28,647 bases of DNA from an uncultured Clostridia bacterium (GCA_934122085.1 CAKOVS010000014.1:1-28647), one strand, 5' to 3'. Shown: positions 1 through 8,919, counted from the stretch's first letter. The notes: generated by a model from the letters alone, not told the origin. Program-made: numbers and translations.

Positions 1-3
1 AAA

Positions 4-50
4 TATTAGCACTAAATTCAAAAAATTTAGTGCTAATAAATAAAATTTTT
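4..50 (+). terminator. Probable terminator hairpin of an upstream gene
   Basis: A perfect 15-bp inverted repeat (4-18 with 24-38, loop caaaa) is followed a few bases later by a run of six T at 45-50. The stem is A+T rich and the T run is not directly adjacent, so it could also be a bidirectional terminator or another structured element. The gene it would serve lies outside the window. Confidence 0.5.
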
Positions 51-92
51 TAAGACATTTTCAAAAATGATTGACATAGTTTTAAAAGAAAA

Positions 93-121
93 TTGACTTT
101 AAAGCCAATTTATGCTAAAAT
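93..121 (+). promoter_or_regulatory. Sigma-A-type promoter for the HTH gene-miaB-mutS operon
   Basis: TTGACT at 93-98 and TAAAAT at 116-121 are separated by 17 bp, and a TG one base before the -10 (113-114) makes it an extended -10 promoter. It lies about 58 bp upstream of the first start codon. Another TTGACA at 71-76 has no -10 at the right distance. Confidence 0.7.
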
Positions 122-178
122 TGGTGTGAAATTTGTTTAATAAAAGATAAAAAAATAATTATAAGAAGGCAATGAAAA

Positions 179-1045
179 GTGAAAAATAAAAAAAGTAAAT
201 ATGTGCAATTTATTGAATTATATAATTCAGGAATAACTGACTTAGACGAACTTGAAAAAAAATTAGAATCCCCAAAAAGTTCAATATATTCATATATTCA
301 TAGAGCACACAAAGAAGAAAAAATTGTAAAAATTCCAAGAAAGAAAAAAGACAAGAAAAAGAAAATAAATAAATATGAGTTATTTGTAAAATTATATAAC
401 TCAGGAATAAAAAAAACGAAGCATCTTATGGCAGAATTGCAAATTTCAGAGAACACAGTATATGTATATACTAGAAGGGCACAAAAAGAAGAAAAAATTT
501 TTAAAATAAATAATAATATAGAAAAAAATATAAAAAAACAATTAATTAAACAATATCCATTTGAAGTAGCATTAAGGTTGAATTTGCAACCAGAGATAAT
601 ATATAAATATTTAGAAAATTTAGGAGAAAAAGAACAAAAATTATTACAAAGAGAAATATTATCACAAAATATTATTTGGGAAAGAATAAAATCTTTAAAA
701 GTAAAATATTTAAAAAATAATCAGGAAATTAGTGTAGATGAAGCTTTAAAAAAAATAATTCCCAAATTAAAAGAAACAGAAGTATTTGAATTAATTAAGT
801 TTTATTATTGGTGTGGCAAAGAAAATATAGCTTTACAAGTTGCAAATCGAATTATATATTCAACAGAAATTTCAAATGAAGTAAAACAAAAAGTAGAATT
901 AGAAAAAGATAAGTTAGTAAGAGAAATATTAGCGAAAAAAATAAGAAATAGAAAAGGCGCACCATATTCTATTTTGTGCAAAGAATTTAATGTAAGAAAT
1001 TCATTTGTTATGCAAGTATTAGGCATGGAAGATGAAGGTAGATAA
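179..1045 (+). CDS. Unrecognised protein with tandem helix-turn-helix-like repeats
   Basis: 288 residues from a GTG start preceded by AGAAGG (164-169) 9 nt upstream; the ATG at 172 opens only a five-codon frame. I do not recognise the family. The N-terminal third holds two copies of one module, each an LYNSGI stretch followed by a putative HTH and an R-A-(H/Q)-KEEKI tail (about residues 9-50 and 66-110). A third HTH-like stretch closes the protein (about 257-285, APYSILCKEFNVRNSFV). The middle is charged and helical with no membrane segment or signal peptide. The modules resemble the DNA-binding arms of small resolvase or phage-terminase HTHs, so nucleic-acid binding is the best guess, but this is inference. 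It overlaps the longest possible miaB frame and probably shares its transcript. Lysine and glutamate content is very high. Confidence 0.75.
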   Translation: MKNKKSKYVQFIELYNSGITDLDELEKKLESPKSSIYSYIHRAHKEEKIVKIPRKKKDKKKKINKYELFVKLYNSGIKKTKHLMAELQISENTVYVYTRRAQKEEKIFKINNNIEKNIKKQLIKQYPFEVALRLNLQPEIIYKYLENLGEKEQKLLQREILSQNIIWERIKSLKVKYLKNNQEISVDEALKKIIPKLKETEVFELIKFYYWCGKENIALQVANRIIYSTEISNEVKQKVELEKDKLVREILAKKIRNRKGAPYSILCKEFNVRNSFVMQVLGMEDEGR

Positions 1046-1061
1046 GAGAAGGGAAGAAAAC

Positions 1062-2474
1062 ATGAAAACAGAACAAGAAATAGAAAAACAAAAACAATAT
1101 ATAGAAAAAGTAAAAGAAATAAATGAAGGAAAAAATTTAAAATATTACATATTAACAATGGGATGCCAATTAAATGAAAATGATTCTGAAAAATTATGTG
1201 GAATGGTAGAAGAAATGGGATATATGCCAACAGATGATTATAAAGAAGCAGATCTTGTTATGTTTAATACATGTTGTGTAAGAGAAAATGCAGAAGATAA
1301 ATTATTTGGTAAATTAGGTGAATTAAAGAGAATAAAAGAACAAAGAGGAACAATAATTGCAATTGGTGGATGTATGATGCAAGAAAAACATATAACAGAT
1401 AAAATACATGAAAGTTATTCATATACAGATATAATTTTTGGAACACATACATTGCAAAACTTCCCAGAAGATTTATATAATACAATGCAAAGTAAAAAGA
1501 AAATGTTAGATATAATGGATATAGATGGAGAAGTTTATGAAGGATTACCAATAAAAAGAACAAGTAATATAAAAGCATCTGTAACAATAATGTATGGATG
1601 TAACAATTTTTGTACATATTGTATAGTTCCATATGTAAGAGGAAGAGAAAGAAGTAGACATCCAAAAGATATATTACAAGAAGTAGAACAATTAGCAAAA
1701 GAAGGATATAAAGAAATTACATTATTAGGACAAAATGTAAATTCATATTTAGTATCAGAAGATTGGAAAGGAAAAGGACTTGAATATAAAGGAATAAATT
1801 CTTTTGCAACATTATTAAGAGAAATAAATAAAATAGAAGGAATTGAAAGGATACGTTTTGTATCACCACATCCAAAGGATTTTACAGATGATGTAATAGA
1901 TGCAATTGCAGATTGTGAAAAAGTATGTAAATTAATACATTTACCACTTCAATCAGGAAGTTCAAAAGTATTAAAAACAATGAATAGAAAATATACAAAA
2001 GAACAATATTTAGCATTAGTTGAAAAAATGAAATCTAAGATTCCAAATTTAACATTATCAACAGATATTATAGTAGGTTTTGCTGGCGAAACAGAGGAAG
2101 ACTTTGAAGATACACTAGATGTTGTAAGAAAAGTATGTTTTGAACAAGTATATATGTTTATATATTCAAGAAGAGTAGGAACACCTGGAGATAAAATGCA
2201 AAATCAAGTTCCAGAAGATATTAAACATAAAAGATTTGACAGATTAAAAGAATTAGTTGAAAGTCAAATTGCAGAGAATAATAGTAAATATGTAGGAACA
2301 ATTCAAAAAGTATTAGTTGAAGGACCAAGCAAAAATAATCCAGAATTATTAACAGGAAGAACTGATAGTAATAAAGTTGTTATATTTGAAGGAAGTAAAG
2401 AACTAATAGATACAATAATAGATTTAAAGATTATTTCAGAACATATGTGGTATTTGAAGGGAAAAATAATTTAA
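1062..2474 (+). CDS. miaB: tRNA-2-methylthio-N6-isopentenyladenosine37 synthase MiaB
   Basis: MiaB is a radical-SAM methylthiotransferase that adds a 2-methylthio group to i6A37 of tRNAs reading UNN codons. The 470-residue product has the family order: an N-terminal UPF0004 domain with cluster cysteines C35 (MGCQLN), C71 (NTCCVRE) and C104 (GGCM); the radical-SAM motif C180-x3-C184-x2-C187 (CNNFCTYC) binding the second 4Fe-4S; and a C-terminal TRAM RNA-binding segment (about 405-470). NTC-VRENAE and the length favour MiaB over MtaB or RimO. I chose the ATG at 1062 because GAGAAGGG lies 8 nt upstream; the ATG at 1032 is in frame but lies inside the preceding gene without a good binding site. 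It is followed by mutS after 43 bp, as in many Bacillota. Confidence 0.95.
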   Translation: MKTEQEIEKQKQYIEKVKEINEGKNLKYYILTMGCQLNENDSEKLCGMVEEMGYMPTDDYKEADLVMFNTCCVRENAEDKLFGKLGELKRIKEQRGTIIAIGGCMMQEKHITDKIHESYSYTDIIFGTHTLQNFPEDLYNTMQSKKKMLDIMDIDGEVYEGLPIKRTSNIKASVTIMYGCNNFCTYCIVPYVRGRERSRHPKDILQEVEQLAKEGYKEITLLGQNVNSYLVSEDWKGKGLEYKGINSFATLLREINKIEGIERIRFVSPHPKDFTDDVIDAIADCEKVCKLIHLPLQSGSSKVLKTMNRKYTKEQYLALVEKMKSKIPNLTLSTDIIVGFAGETEEDFEDTLDVVRKVCFEQVYMFIYSRRVGTPGDKMQNQVPEDIKHKRFDRLKELVESQIAENNSKYVGTIQKVLVEGPSKNNPELLTGRTDSNKVVIFEGSKELIDTIIDLKIISEHMWYLKGKII

Positions 2475-2517
2475 TTCTTTTCCAACTAATATATGTTTCA
2501 AGAAAGGAATGATAAAA

Positions 2518-5151
2518 ATGGCAGGAAATACACTAGAAAATATGGATAAATCAAGTTTTTCACCAATGATGCAAAAATATTTAGAAACAAAAGAAAAATA
2601 TAAAGATTGCATATTATTTTATAGATTAGGAGACTTTTATGAAATGTTCTTTGATGATGCAATAACAGCATCAAGAGAACTTGAAATAACATTAACAGGA
2701 AAAGATTGTGGACAAGCAGAAAGAGCACCAATGGCAGGAATTCCACATCATGCAGCAGAAGTATATGCAGCAAAACTAATAGAAAAAGGATATAAAGTTG
2801 CAATATGTGAGCAACTAGAAGATCCAAAAACAGCAAAAGGAATAGTTGAAAGAGGTGTAATAAGAATACTTACACCAGGAACAATTGTTGAAAGTAATTT
2901 ATTAGAAGAAAAGAAAAATAATTATATAATGTGTATATGTAAAACAGGACTTTATTTTGGAATAAGTGTATGTGACATTTCAACAGGAGAATTTTATAGT
3001 TCAGAAATAAAAGGTGAAAACAATTTTGAAACATTATTAGATGAAATTGCAAGATTTTCACCATCTGAAATTATTGCAAATTCAATGATGTTTGAATGTC
3101 AAGAAGAAATGGACAAAATTAGAGAAAGATTTTCAATTTATATGAGTAGATTTAGTGATAAATTCTTCTCTGATGAAGTAGGAAATTTACAATTAGATTA
3201 TAATATATTAGAAAATAAAAAAGAAATAGGAAATTTAAAAGAAAAAACACTTGTAGTAAAATCAATAAATGCTTTACTTGAATATTTGAATGAAACTCAA
3301 ATGACAAGTTTGGAACATATAAACACTATAAATATATATAATTTATCAAAATATATGGCATTAGACATAAATGCAAGAAGAAATCTAGAAATTACTGAGA
3401 AAATGAGAGACAAAAGTAAAAAAGGAACACTACTTTGGGTATTAGACCAAACATCTACATCAATGGGAGGAAGATTACTTAGAAGATGGCTAAATGATCC
3501 ATTATTAGATGTAAAAGAAATAAATGAAAGATTAGATGCAGTAAGTGAATTAAAAGACAATATGATGTTAAGAGGAGATGTAGTAGATACATTAAAAAAA
3601 GTATATGATATTGAACGTCTTTCTGCCAAAATGACATATGGTAATGCAAATGCAAGAGATATGATAACACTTAGAAATTCATTAGAAAAATTGCCAGAAG
3701 TAAAAAATATTCTTTCAACATGTATGTCACCAAAGTTAAAACAATTATATGAAGATTTAGATGAATTACAAGATGTTTATGAATTAATAAATAAATCAAT
3801 TATTGATGACCCTCCAATGACAATAAAAGATGGTGGAATAATCAAATTAGGATATAATGCTGAAATTGATAAATTAAAAACTGCAACAACAGAAGGCAAA
3901 AATTGGATTGTAAAATTAGAGGCAGAAGAAAAAGAGAAAACAGGAATTAAAAATTTAAAAGTAGGATATAACAAAGTATTTGGATATTATATAGAAGTAT
4001 CAAAATCATTTGTATCACAAGTACCAGATAGATTTATAAGAAAACAAACATTAACAACTGGTGAAAGGTATATAACAGAAGAATTAAAGAACTTAGAAGG
4101 TCAAATTTTAGGAGCAGAAGAAAAGGTTGTTAATTTGGAATATGAAGAGTTTGTAAAAATTAGAGAGCAAATTGCCAAAAATGTAAAAAGACTTCAAAAA
4201 ACTGCAAATGTAGTATCAACATTAGATGTATTATCAGCATTTGCACAAGTTGCGGAAGATATGAATTATTGCAAACCAGTAGTAACTGATAATGGAAAAA
4301 TAAAAATAAAAGATGGAAGACATCCTGTAATAGAAAAAATGGTTGGAATAGGAAATTTTGTACCAAATGATACATATTTGGATAAAGATGGAGATAGATT
4401 AGCAATTATAACAGGACCTAATATGGCAGGTAAATCTACATATATGAGACAAGTTGCATTAATAACATTAATGGCACAAGTTGGATGTTTTGTTCCAGCA
4501 ACAGAAGCGGAAATAGGTGTTGTAGATAAAATATTTACAAGAGTTGGAGCATCTGATGATTTAAGTATGGGACAAAGTACATTTATGGTTGAAATGATGG
4601 AAGTTGCAACAATTCTAAAAGAAGCAACAGAAAATAGTTTAGTAATATTAGATGAAATAGGAAGAGGAACATCAACATATGATGGACTTTCAATTGCTTG
4701 GGCTGTTGCTGAATATATTGCAGACAAAGAAAAATGTGGTGCTAAGACATTATTTGCAACACATTATCATGAATTAATTGAACTTGCAGATAAACAAGAA
4801 GGTATAAAAAATTATTCAATAGCAGTAAAAGAAAAAGGTGAAGATATAATCTTTTTAAGAAAAATTGTTGAAGGTGGAACAGATGAAAGTTATGGTATTC
4901 ATGTTGCACGTTTAGCAGGAGTTCCTAAAGTTGTAACAAAGAGAGCTAATGAAATTTTAACAAGTTTAGAGAGAAAGAGTATGCTTTCTGGAAAGAAACA
5001 GGAAAATAAGAAAGTTGTTGAAGGACAATTTGATATGTTTAATTACAAACTTGGAGAGATTGCTCATGAGATTGATAAGATTAATTTGAATGAGTTAACT
5101 CCAATTGATGCTTTGAATACTTTATTAAAAATAAAAGAAAAGATGAAATAG
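2518..5151 (+). CDS. mutS: DNA mismatch repair protein MutS
   Basis: MutS recognises mismatches and small loops and recruits MutL; as a dimer it couples mismatch binding to ATP exchange. The 877-residue product is a full MutS1: mismatch-binding domain I with GDFYEMF (Phe40 and Glu42 are the Phe-x-Glu wedge), connector, lever and clamp domains, then the ABC-type ATPase with Walker A GPNMAGKST (633-641), the STFMVEM signature, Walker B VILDEIGRGTS and the ATHYHEL switch. The start at 2518 is preferred over ATG 2509 because AAAGG (2503-2507) is 10 nt upstream of the former and only one base from the latter. It sits behind miaB on the same transcript; mutL is not in the window. The 3' end is part of the terminator stem. 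Confidence 0.96.
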   Translation: MAGNTLENMDKSSFSPMMQKYLETKEKYKDCILFYRLGDFYEMFFDDAITASRELEITLTGKDCGQAERAPMAGIPHHAAEVYAAKLIEKGYKVAICEQLEDPKTAKGIVERGVIRILTPGTIVESNLLEEKKNNYIMCICKTGLYFGISVCDISTGEFYSSEIKGENNFETLLDEIARFSPSEIIANSMMFECQEEMDKIRERFSIYMSRFSDKFFSDEVGNLQLDYNILENKKEIGNLKEKTLVVKSINALLEYLNETQMTSLEHINTINIYNLSKYMALDINARRNLEITEKMRDKSKKGTLLWVLDQTSTSMGGRLLRRWLNDPLLDVKEINERLDAVSELKDNMMLRGDVVDTLKKVYDIERLSAKMTYGNANARDMITLRNSLEKLPEVKNILSTCMSPKLKQLYEDLDELQDVYELINKSIIDDPPMTIKDGGIIKLGYNAEIDKLKTATTEGKNWIVKLEAEEKEKTGIKNLKVGYNKVFGYYIEVSKSFVSQVPDRFIRKQTLTTGERYITEELKNLEGQILGAEEKVVNLEYEEFVKIREQIAKNVKRLQKTANVVSTLDVLSAFAQVAEDMNYCKPVVTDNGKIKIKDGRHPVIEKMVGIGNFVPNDTYLDKDGDRLAIITGPNMAGKSTYMRQVALITLMAQVGCFVPATEAEIGVVDKIFTRVGASDDLSMGQSTFMVEMMEVATILKEATENSLVILDEIGRGTSTYDGLSIAWAVAEYIADKEKCGAKTLFATHYHELIELADKQEGIKNYSIAVKEKGEDIIFLRKIVEGGTDESYGIHVARLAGVPKVVTKRANEILTSLERKSMLSGKKQENKKVVEGQFDMFNYKLGEIAHEIDKINLNELTPIDALNTLLKIKEKMK

Positions 5152-5175
5152 AAATATTTCGTCTTTTCTTTTTTT
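5133..5175 (+). terminator. mutS terminator overlapping its stop codon
   Basis: A 17-bp stem (5133-5149 with 5156-5172, one G.U wobble, loop of 6) runs into seven T at 5169-5175. The left arm encodes the last five codons of mutS and the first base of its TAG stop. No separate 3' untranslated region is used. Confidence 0.85.
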
Positions 5176-5267
5176 GGTGTAATGCTAGTGCATAGGAACT
5201 TTTGAATCTTTTTTTGACTAAAAATTCTAAATTTTGCAAAAGAGACAAAACTTCCCATAATTCACTC

Positions 5268-5296
5268 TTGGAAATAAATGTAAAAGAAGATATAAT
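5268..5296 (+). promoter_or_regulatory. Promoter of the spoIIA operon
   Basis: TTGGAA (5268-5273) and TATAAT (5291-5296) are 17 bp apart, 30 bp upstream of the spoIIAA start. This reads as a sigma-A promoter. In Bacillus subtilis the operon is driven by sigma-H with Spo0A; an AGGAACTTTTGAAT stretch near 5195 has sigma-H-like words but with the wrong spacing, and no clear Spo0A box is seen. Confidence 0.55.
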
Positions 5297-5325
5297 TTCA
5301 TTAAATTAAAACTAAGGAGGAAAAA

Positions 5326-5661
5326 ATGGAAATTACATATATAAAAAAGGACAAGCGATTAATCTTCGAAATAGAAGAAGATATAGATGAATGTTGTGTA
5401 CAAAAGATAAGAAGGAGGATAGATAATGAAATTCAAAGATATATGCCAAAGGAAGTTATATTTGATTTTAGCAATGTTTCTTTTATGGATAGTGCAGGAA
5501 TTGGGTTAATAATAGGAAGATATAAATTAATAAACATGATTGGTGGAGAATTAAAAATAGCAAATGTAAACACACAAATACAAAAAATATTTGAAATGAG
5601 TGGATTATTAAGATTAATACCAGTAGAACAAAAAAATAAAAAGGAGGTGCAATATGACTAA
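5326..5661 (+). CDS. spoIIAA: Anti-sigma-F factor antagonist SpoIIAA
   Basis: A single STAS-domain protein of 111 residues, the usual size. Dephosphorylated SpoIIAA binds SpoIIAB and frees sigma-F in the forespore; SpoIIAB inactivates it by phosphorylating a serine. The phospho-acceptor motif FMDSAGIGLIIGR places that residue at Ser56. An AAGGAGG site (5314-5320) lies 5 nt before the ATG. The 3' end overlaps spoIIAB by 8 bp, typical of the translationally coupled spoIIA operon, and the order spoIIAA-spoIIAB-sigF is the canonical one. The two adjacent cysteines at 23-24 are not a family feature I know. Confidence 0.95.
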   Translation: MEITYIKKDKRLIFEIEEDIDECCVQKIRRRIDNEIQRYMPKEVIFDFSNVSFMDSAGIGLIIGRYKLINMIGGELKIANVNTQIQKIFEMSGLLRLIPVEQKNKKEVQYD

Positions 5662-6160
5662 GACGTATGATAATGAAATGAAAATAGAATTCTTAAGCAA
5701 ATCTAAAAATGAAGCATTTGCAAGAATAGCAGTAGCAGCATTTATAGCACAATTAGATCCAACAGTAGAAGAAGTTGCAGACATAAAAACAGCAGTATCA
5801 GAAGCAGTAACAAATGCAATAATACATGGATATGAAGAAAAGATAGGAATAGTAAAATTAATTTGTAAAATAGCTCAAAACGAAGTTTTTATAGAAATAT
5901 CAGATTCAGGAAAAGGAATAGAAAATATAGAAGAAGCCAAACAACCATTGTTTACTACAAAATCAAATTTAGAAAGATCTGGAATGGGATTTACAATAAT
6001 GGAAAGCTTTATGGATAATGTAGAAGTAGATTCTGTGCTAGGAGTTGGAACAAAAGTAACAATGAGTAAAAAAATAAAAATCAATTCTTCTCGTGAAAAA
6101 CAAAAAGATGTTGAAAATGCTAATAATTTAGTAAATACAGGAGTAAGGGGAGAGGAATAG
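5654..6160 (+). CDS. spoIIAB: Anti-sigma-F factor and SpoIIAA kinase SpoIIAB
   Basis: GHKL-fold serine kinase that holds sigma-F inactive and phosphorylates SpoIIAA. The motifs are clear: N box EAVTNAIIHGY with Asn54, G1 box DSGKGI from Asp84, and G2 box GMGFTIM at 110-116. At 168 residues it is about 20 longer than the roughly 146-residue Bacillus protein; the excess is a polar C-terminal tail (about 145-168) after the GHKL fold. An AAGGAGGTG site inside the end of spoIIAA precedes the ATG. Its TAG stop shares its last base with the GTG start of sigF, so stoichiometric coupling of anti-sigma and sigma is likely. Confidence 0.95.
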   Translation: MTKTYDNEMKIEFLSKSKNEAFARIAVAAFIAQLDPTVEEVADIKTAVSEAVTNAIIHGYEEKIGIVKLICKIAQNEVFIEISDSGKGIENIEEAKQPLFTTKSNLERSGMGFTIMESFMDNVEVDSVLGVGTKVTMSKKIKINSSREKQKDVENANNLVNTGVRGEE

Positions 6161-6888
6161 TGTATGAAAATGATATGAAAATCATAGAACGAGCTCAAAA
6201 CGGAAGTAAAGAAGATATGACAAAACTAATAGAAGACAATAGTAGGCTTGTTTGGAGTATTGTTCGAAGATTTAATGGAAGAGGATATGATATAGAAGAC
6301 TTATATCAAATAGGAAGTATTGGATTAATAAAAGCAATACAAAGATTTGATACAAGTTTTGAAGTTCGACTTTCAACATATGCAGTACCATACATATTAG
6401 GAGAAATAAAAAGATTTATAAGAGATGATGGACCAATAAAAATAAGTAGAAGTATAAAAGAATTAAATATAAAAATAATAGAATTACAAAAGGAGTATTT
6501 GAATAAATATGGAAAAGAAATAACTTTAGAACAATTAGCTAAAGAATTAAAAACATCAAAAGAAGATATTGCAATGGCTTTAGATTCAGCAAGACCAGTG
6601 AATTCCATAGAAGATAGTCAATATAGAGACAATAAAACAGATAAAACAATTAGTTTAATAGATCAGCTATCTTCTGGAAAAGATGAAGAAAATGAAATTA
6701 CCAATAGAATTGCAATAAAAAAGTTAATAAGTGAGTTGAAAGATAACGAAAAAGAAGTAATACTTTTAAGATATTACAAAGGAAAAACGCAAATGCAAGT
6801 TGCAAAAATCCTTGGAATAACACAAGTACAAGTTTCAAGGATTGAAAGAAAAGTGTTAGATAATATGAAAAGAAAATTAACAGTGTAA
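6160..6888 (+). CDS. sigF: RNA polymerase sporulation sigma factor sigma-F (SpoIIAC)
   Basis: The first forespore-specific sigma factor, active after asymmetric division. The 242-residue product has region 2 with YDIEDLYQIGSIGLIKAIQRF and the adjoining STYAVPYILGEIKRFIRDDG, region 3 around KELNIKIIELQKEY, and a C-terminal region 4 HTH (about 195-240, TQMQVAKILGITQVQVSRIE). IRDDG followed by IKISRSIKEL is typical of the sigma-F/G group; the position after spoIIAB decides sigma-F. I accept the GTG at 6160, with AGGGG (6146-6150) 9 nt upstream; an in-frame ATG at 6175 is an alternative start. No spoVA genes follow, unlike Bacillus. Confidence 0.94.
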   Translation: MYENDMKIIERAQNGSKEDMTKLIEDNSRLVWSIVRRFNGRGYDIEDLYQIGSIGLIKAIQRFDTSFEVRLSTYAVPYILGEIKRFIRDDGPIKISRSIKELNIKIIELQKEYLNKYGKEITLEQLAKELKTSKEDIAMALDSARPVNSIEDSQYRDNKTDKTISLIDQLSSGKDEENEITNRIAIKKLISELKDNEKEVILLRYYKGKTQMQVAKILGITQVQVSRIERKVLDNMKRKLTV

Positions 6889-6982
6889 AAAAGTTTAACT
6901 TAAAAAAATAAAGAAATAAGGTTGGAAAATTTAGTTCTTTTCAAGACCTGACTTGTGCCGTGAGAAAGGAATGTGATAAAAA

Positions 6983-7996
6983 ATGAAAAAAGTGGTATTT
7001 TATATAATTGGTTTTATAACAATTGTTTTTATTTTGCCCGTAATATTTACAACAAGTCCTAAAAGCCAAGAAACTATTGCACAAGAAGAAAATCAAAAAC
7101 AAAATACTGAAGAAAAGAATATTAAAACAGAAGATATGAATCCATATTATTTAAAATATCAAAAAATAAAATTACTTCATACTGAAACTGGAGAAATAGA
7201 AGAACTTGATATGAATGAATATTTATATGGAGTTGTATCAGCTGAGATGCCAGCAAGTTATGAAAAAGAAGCATTAAAAGCACAAGCAATAGTTGCAAGA
7301 ACATATACAATATATCAAGCAATGAATAATGGAAGTAAACATGAAAATGCAGATATATGTGATGATTATGCTTGTTGCCAAGCATGGATAAGTAAAGAAG
7401 AGAGATTTGCAAAATGGAACGAAAATGAAGCTGAAGCAAACTGGCAAAAAATTGTAGAATGTGTAGATAACACTACAGGTAAAATTATTTTATATGATGA
7501 AAAGCCAATAAATGCTTTTTTCCATTCAAACAGTGGAGGGATAACAGAAACATCATTAAATATTTGGGGTGGAATTGATTATCCATATTTAAAATCTGTA
7601 GAAACAAGTGGTGAAGATGGATATAATCAATATAGTTCAGAAGTAGTATTATCTAAAGAAGAATTGATAAATAAAATGAAAGAAAAATATTCTGATTTTG
7701 AAATAGATTTTAATACAGAAGAATGTATAAAAATATTAGAACTTACTTCAAGTAATAGAGTAAAAACTATAAAGATTGGCAATAAAGAAATTGCAGGAAC
7801 AGAGGCAAGAAGTATATTGGGATTAAAATCAACAAATTTTACATTTGAAATAGATGGAGAAAATATAAAATTTAGTGTAAAAGGATATGGTCATGGAGTT
7901 GGAATGAGCCAAACAGGAGCAGACAGTATGGCAAAGACAGGAGCTAATTATGAAGAAATTATAAAACATTTTTATACTGATGTAGAAATTAAATAA
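6983..7996 (+). CDS. spoIID: Stage II sporulation protein D, SpoIID peptidoglycan lytic transglycosylase
   Basis: SpoIID cleaves glycan strands after SpoIIP has removed the stem peptides, driving membrane migration during engulfment. It has an N-terminal membrane anchor (about residues 3-22), a low-complexity linker, then the SpoIID/LytB domain. The catalytic glutamate falls at Glu88 in SAEMPASY, followed by KAQAIVARTY. Conserved FHSNSGGITE and GYGHGVGMSQTGA blocks are present. A DICDDYACCQAW stretch (Cys126, Cys131, Cys132) with His120 resembles the cysteine/histidine zinc region of clostridial SpoIID. It sits directly upstream of spoIIQ, as in Clostridioides difficile. The 94-bp gap after sigF holds no convincing promoter that I can name, although a mother-cell (sigma-E) promoter would be expected. 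Confidence 0.94.
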   Translation: MKKVVFYIIGFITIVFILPVIFTTSPKSQETIAQEENQKQNTEEKNIKTEDMNPYYLKYQKIKLLHTETGEIEELDMNEYLYGVVSAEMPASYEKEALKAQAIVARTYTIYQAMNNGSKHENADICDDYACCQAWISKEERFAKWNENEAEANWQKIVECVDNTTGKIILYDEKPINAFFHSNSGGITETSLNIWGGIDYPYLKSVETSGEDGYNQYSSEVVLSKEELINKMKEKYSDFEIDFNTEECIKILELTSSNRVKTIKIGNKEIAGTEARSILGLKSTNFTFEIDGENIKFSVKGYGHGVGMSQTGADSMAKTGANYEEIIKHFYTDVEIK

Positions 7997-8068
7997 TAAT
8001 TTCCTTAAAATGAATAATCTTCTGAAAAAAGTAAATACTTCTAATAATAAAATATTAAGGAGGAATTT

Positions 8069-8884
8069 ATGAAAAAAGGAAGAAAATTTTATGAAAATGA
8101 GAATTTAATAATATATGTTGGAACTGCAATATTTTTCATATTAGCAATATCTGTTGGAATTGTTATGTATATGACAACAAAAGCTAATTCAAAGGTTGGA
8201 AATGAAACAGGTAAATCTACAACAGAAAATATTGAAAAGGTAGAAGATGCAAGTTCAAATATTGGAAAAACAGTTGAAGAACAAGAGAAAATTGCTGAGC
8301 AAAAAAATGATGAAATTAGTAAGAAAACAGAAAGTACAGCTACAGATATTATAGAGAATACAGTAGATACAAAGAAAGATGAAAATAAAGCAGATTCAGA
8401 AAAAAAAGAAACCACAGTTAAAACAGAAACGACAGCTAATGCTACAGAAAATACACAAGTAACAGAAGAAAAGAAACCACTAACATTTACAAAACCAACA
8501 GATGGAGAAATAATTGCTGAATTTGCACAAGAAAATTTAATATATTCAGATACATTAAAAGAATGGATTACACATACAGGAATAGATATAAAAGCTGACA
8601 AAACAAGTGTAATAAAAGCATCTGCAGACGGTGTAGTAACATCTATATTAAATGATCCAAGATATGGCTTAACAGTAGTAATTTCACATGATGAAGGATA
8701 TGAGACCATATATTCAAATTTATTAACTGCTGAATTTGTTGTTGAAGGAGAAGAAGTAAAACAAGGGCAAACGATAGGAACAGCAGGTAATACTGCATCA
8801 TTTGAAAGTGGAATGGAGAGTCATTTGCATTTTGAAATTATGCAAGATGGTAAATATTTAAATCCAAGTATTTATTTAAAATAA
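8069..8884 (+). CDS. spoIIQ: M23-family endopeptidase-like protein, probable SpoIIQ
   Basis: A forespore membrane protein whose LytM/M23 domain, in known cases, reaches into the intermembrane space and docks with mother-cell SpoIIIAH. Of its 271 residues, about 13-36 form one membrane segment, about 40-140 are a Thr/Glu/Lys-rich linker, and the C-terminal 120 are a LytM domain. The zinc ligands are intact: His169 and Asp173 in HTGID, and the HLH triad at His252-His254. Bacillus SpoIIQ has lost the first histidine while clostridial SpoIIQ keeps it, so this protein could be an active endopeptidase. Placement just after spoIID supports SpoIIQ over a general cell-wall M23 protein. An AAGGAGG site lies about 7 nt before the ATG. 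Confidence 0.8.
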   Translation: MKKGRKFYENENLIIYVGTAIFFILAISVGIVMYMTTKANSKVGNETGKSTTENIEKVEDASSNIGKTVEEQEKIAEQKNDEISKKTESTATDIIENTVDTKKDENKADSEKKETTVKTETTANATENTQVTEEKKPLTFTKPTDGEIIAEFAQENLIYSDTLKEWITHTGIDIKADKTSVIKASADGVVTSILNDPRYGLTVVISHDEGYETIYSNLLTAEFVVEGEEVKQGQTIGTAGNTASFESGMESHLHFEIMQDGKYLNPSIYLK

Positions 8885-8890
8885 CAAAAA

Positions 8891-8919
8891 TTGACATCGA
8901 CATAATATTGTGCTATAAT
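8891..8919 (+). promoter_or_regulatory. Consensus sigma-A promoter of the 93-residue orphan gene
   Basis: TTGACA (8891-8896) and TATAAT (8914-8919) match consensus exactly, with a 17-bp spacer and an extended -10 TG at 8911-8912. It is the strongest promoter in the window, and it starts a transcript with a leader of roughly 100 nt before the first start codon. Confidence 0.85.

Noticed and set aside
805..1230. Many long minus-strand frames opposite real genes, for example here
   Set aside because: Leu/Phe/Ile-rich antisense shadows of A-rich coding strands, without ribosome binding sites.
5176..5267. Gap between the mutS terminator and the spoIIA promoter, with AGGAACTTTTGAAT words
   Set aside because: Spacing does not fit sigma-H, and no stable fold, repeat or gene is visible.
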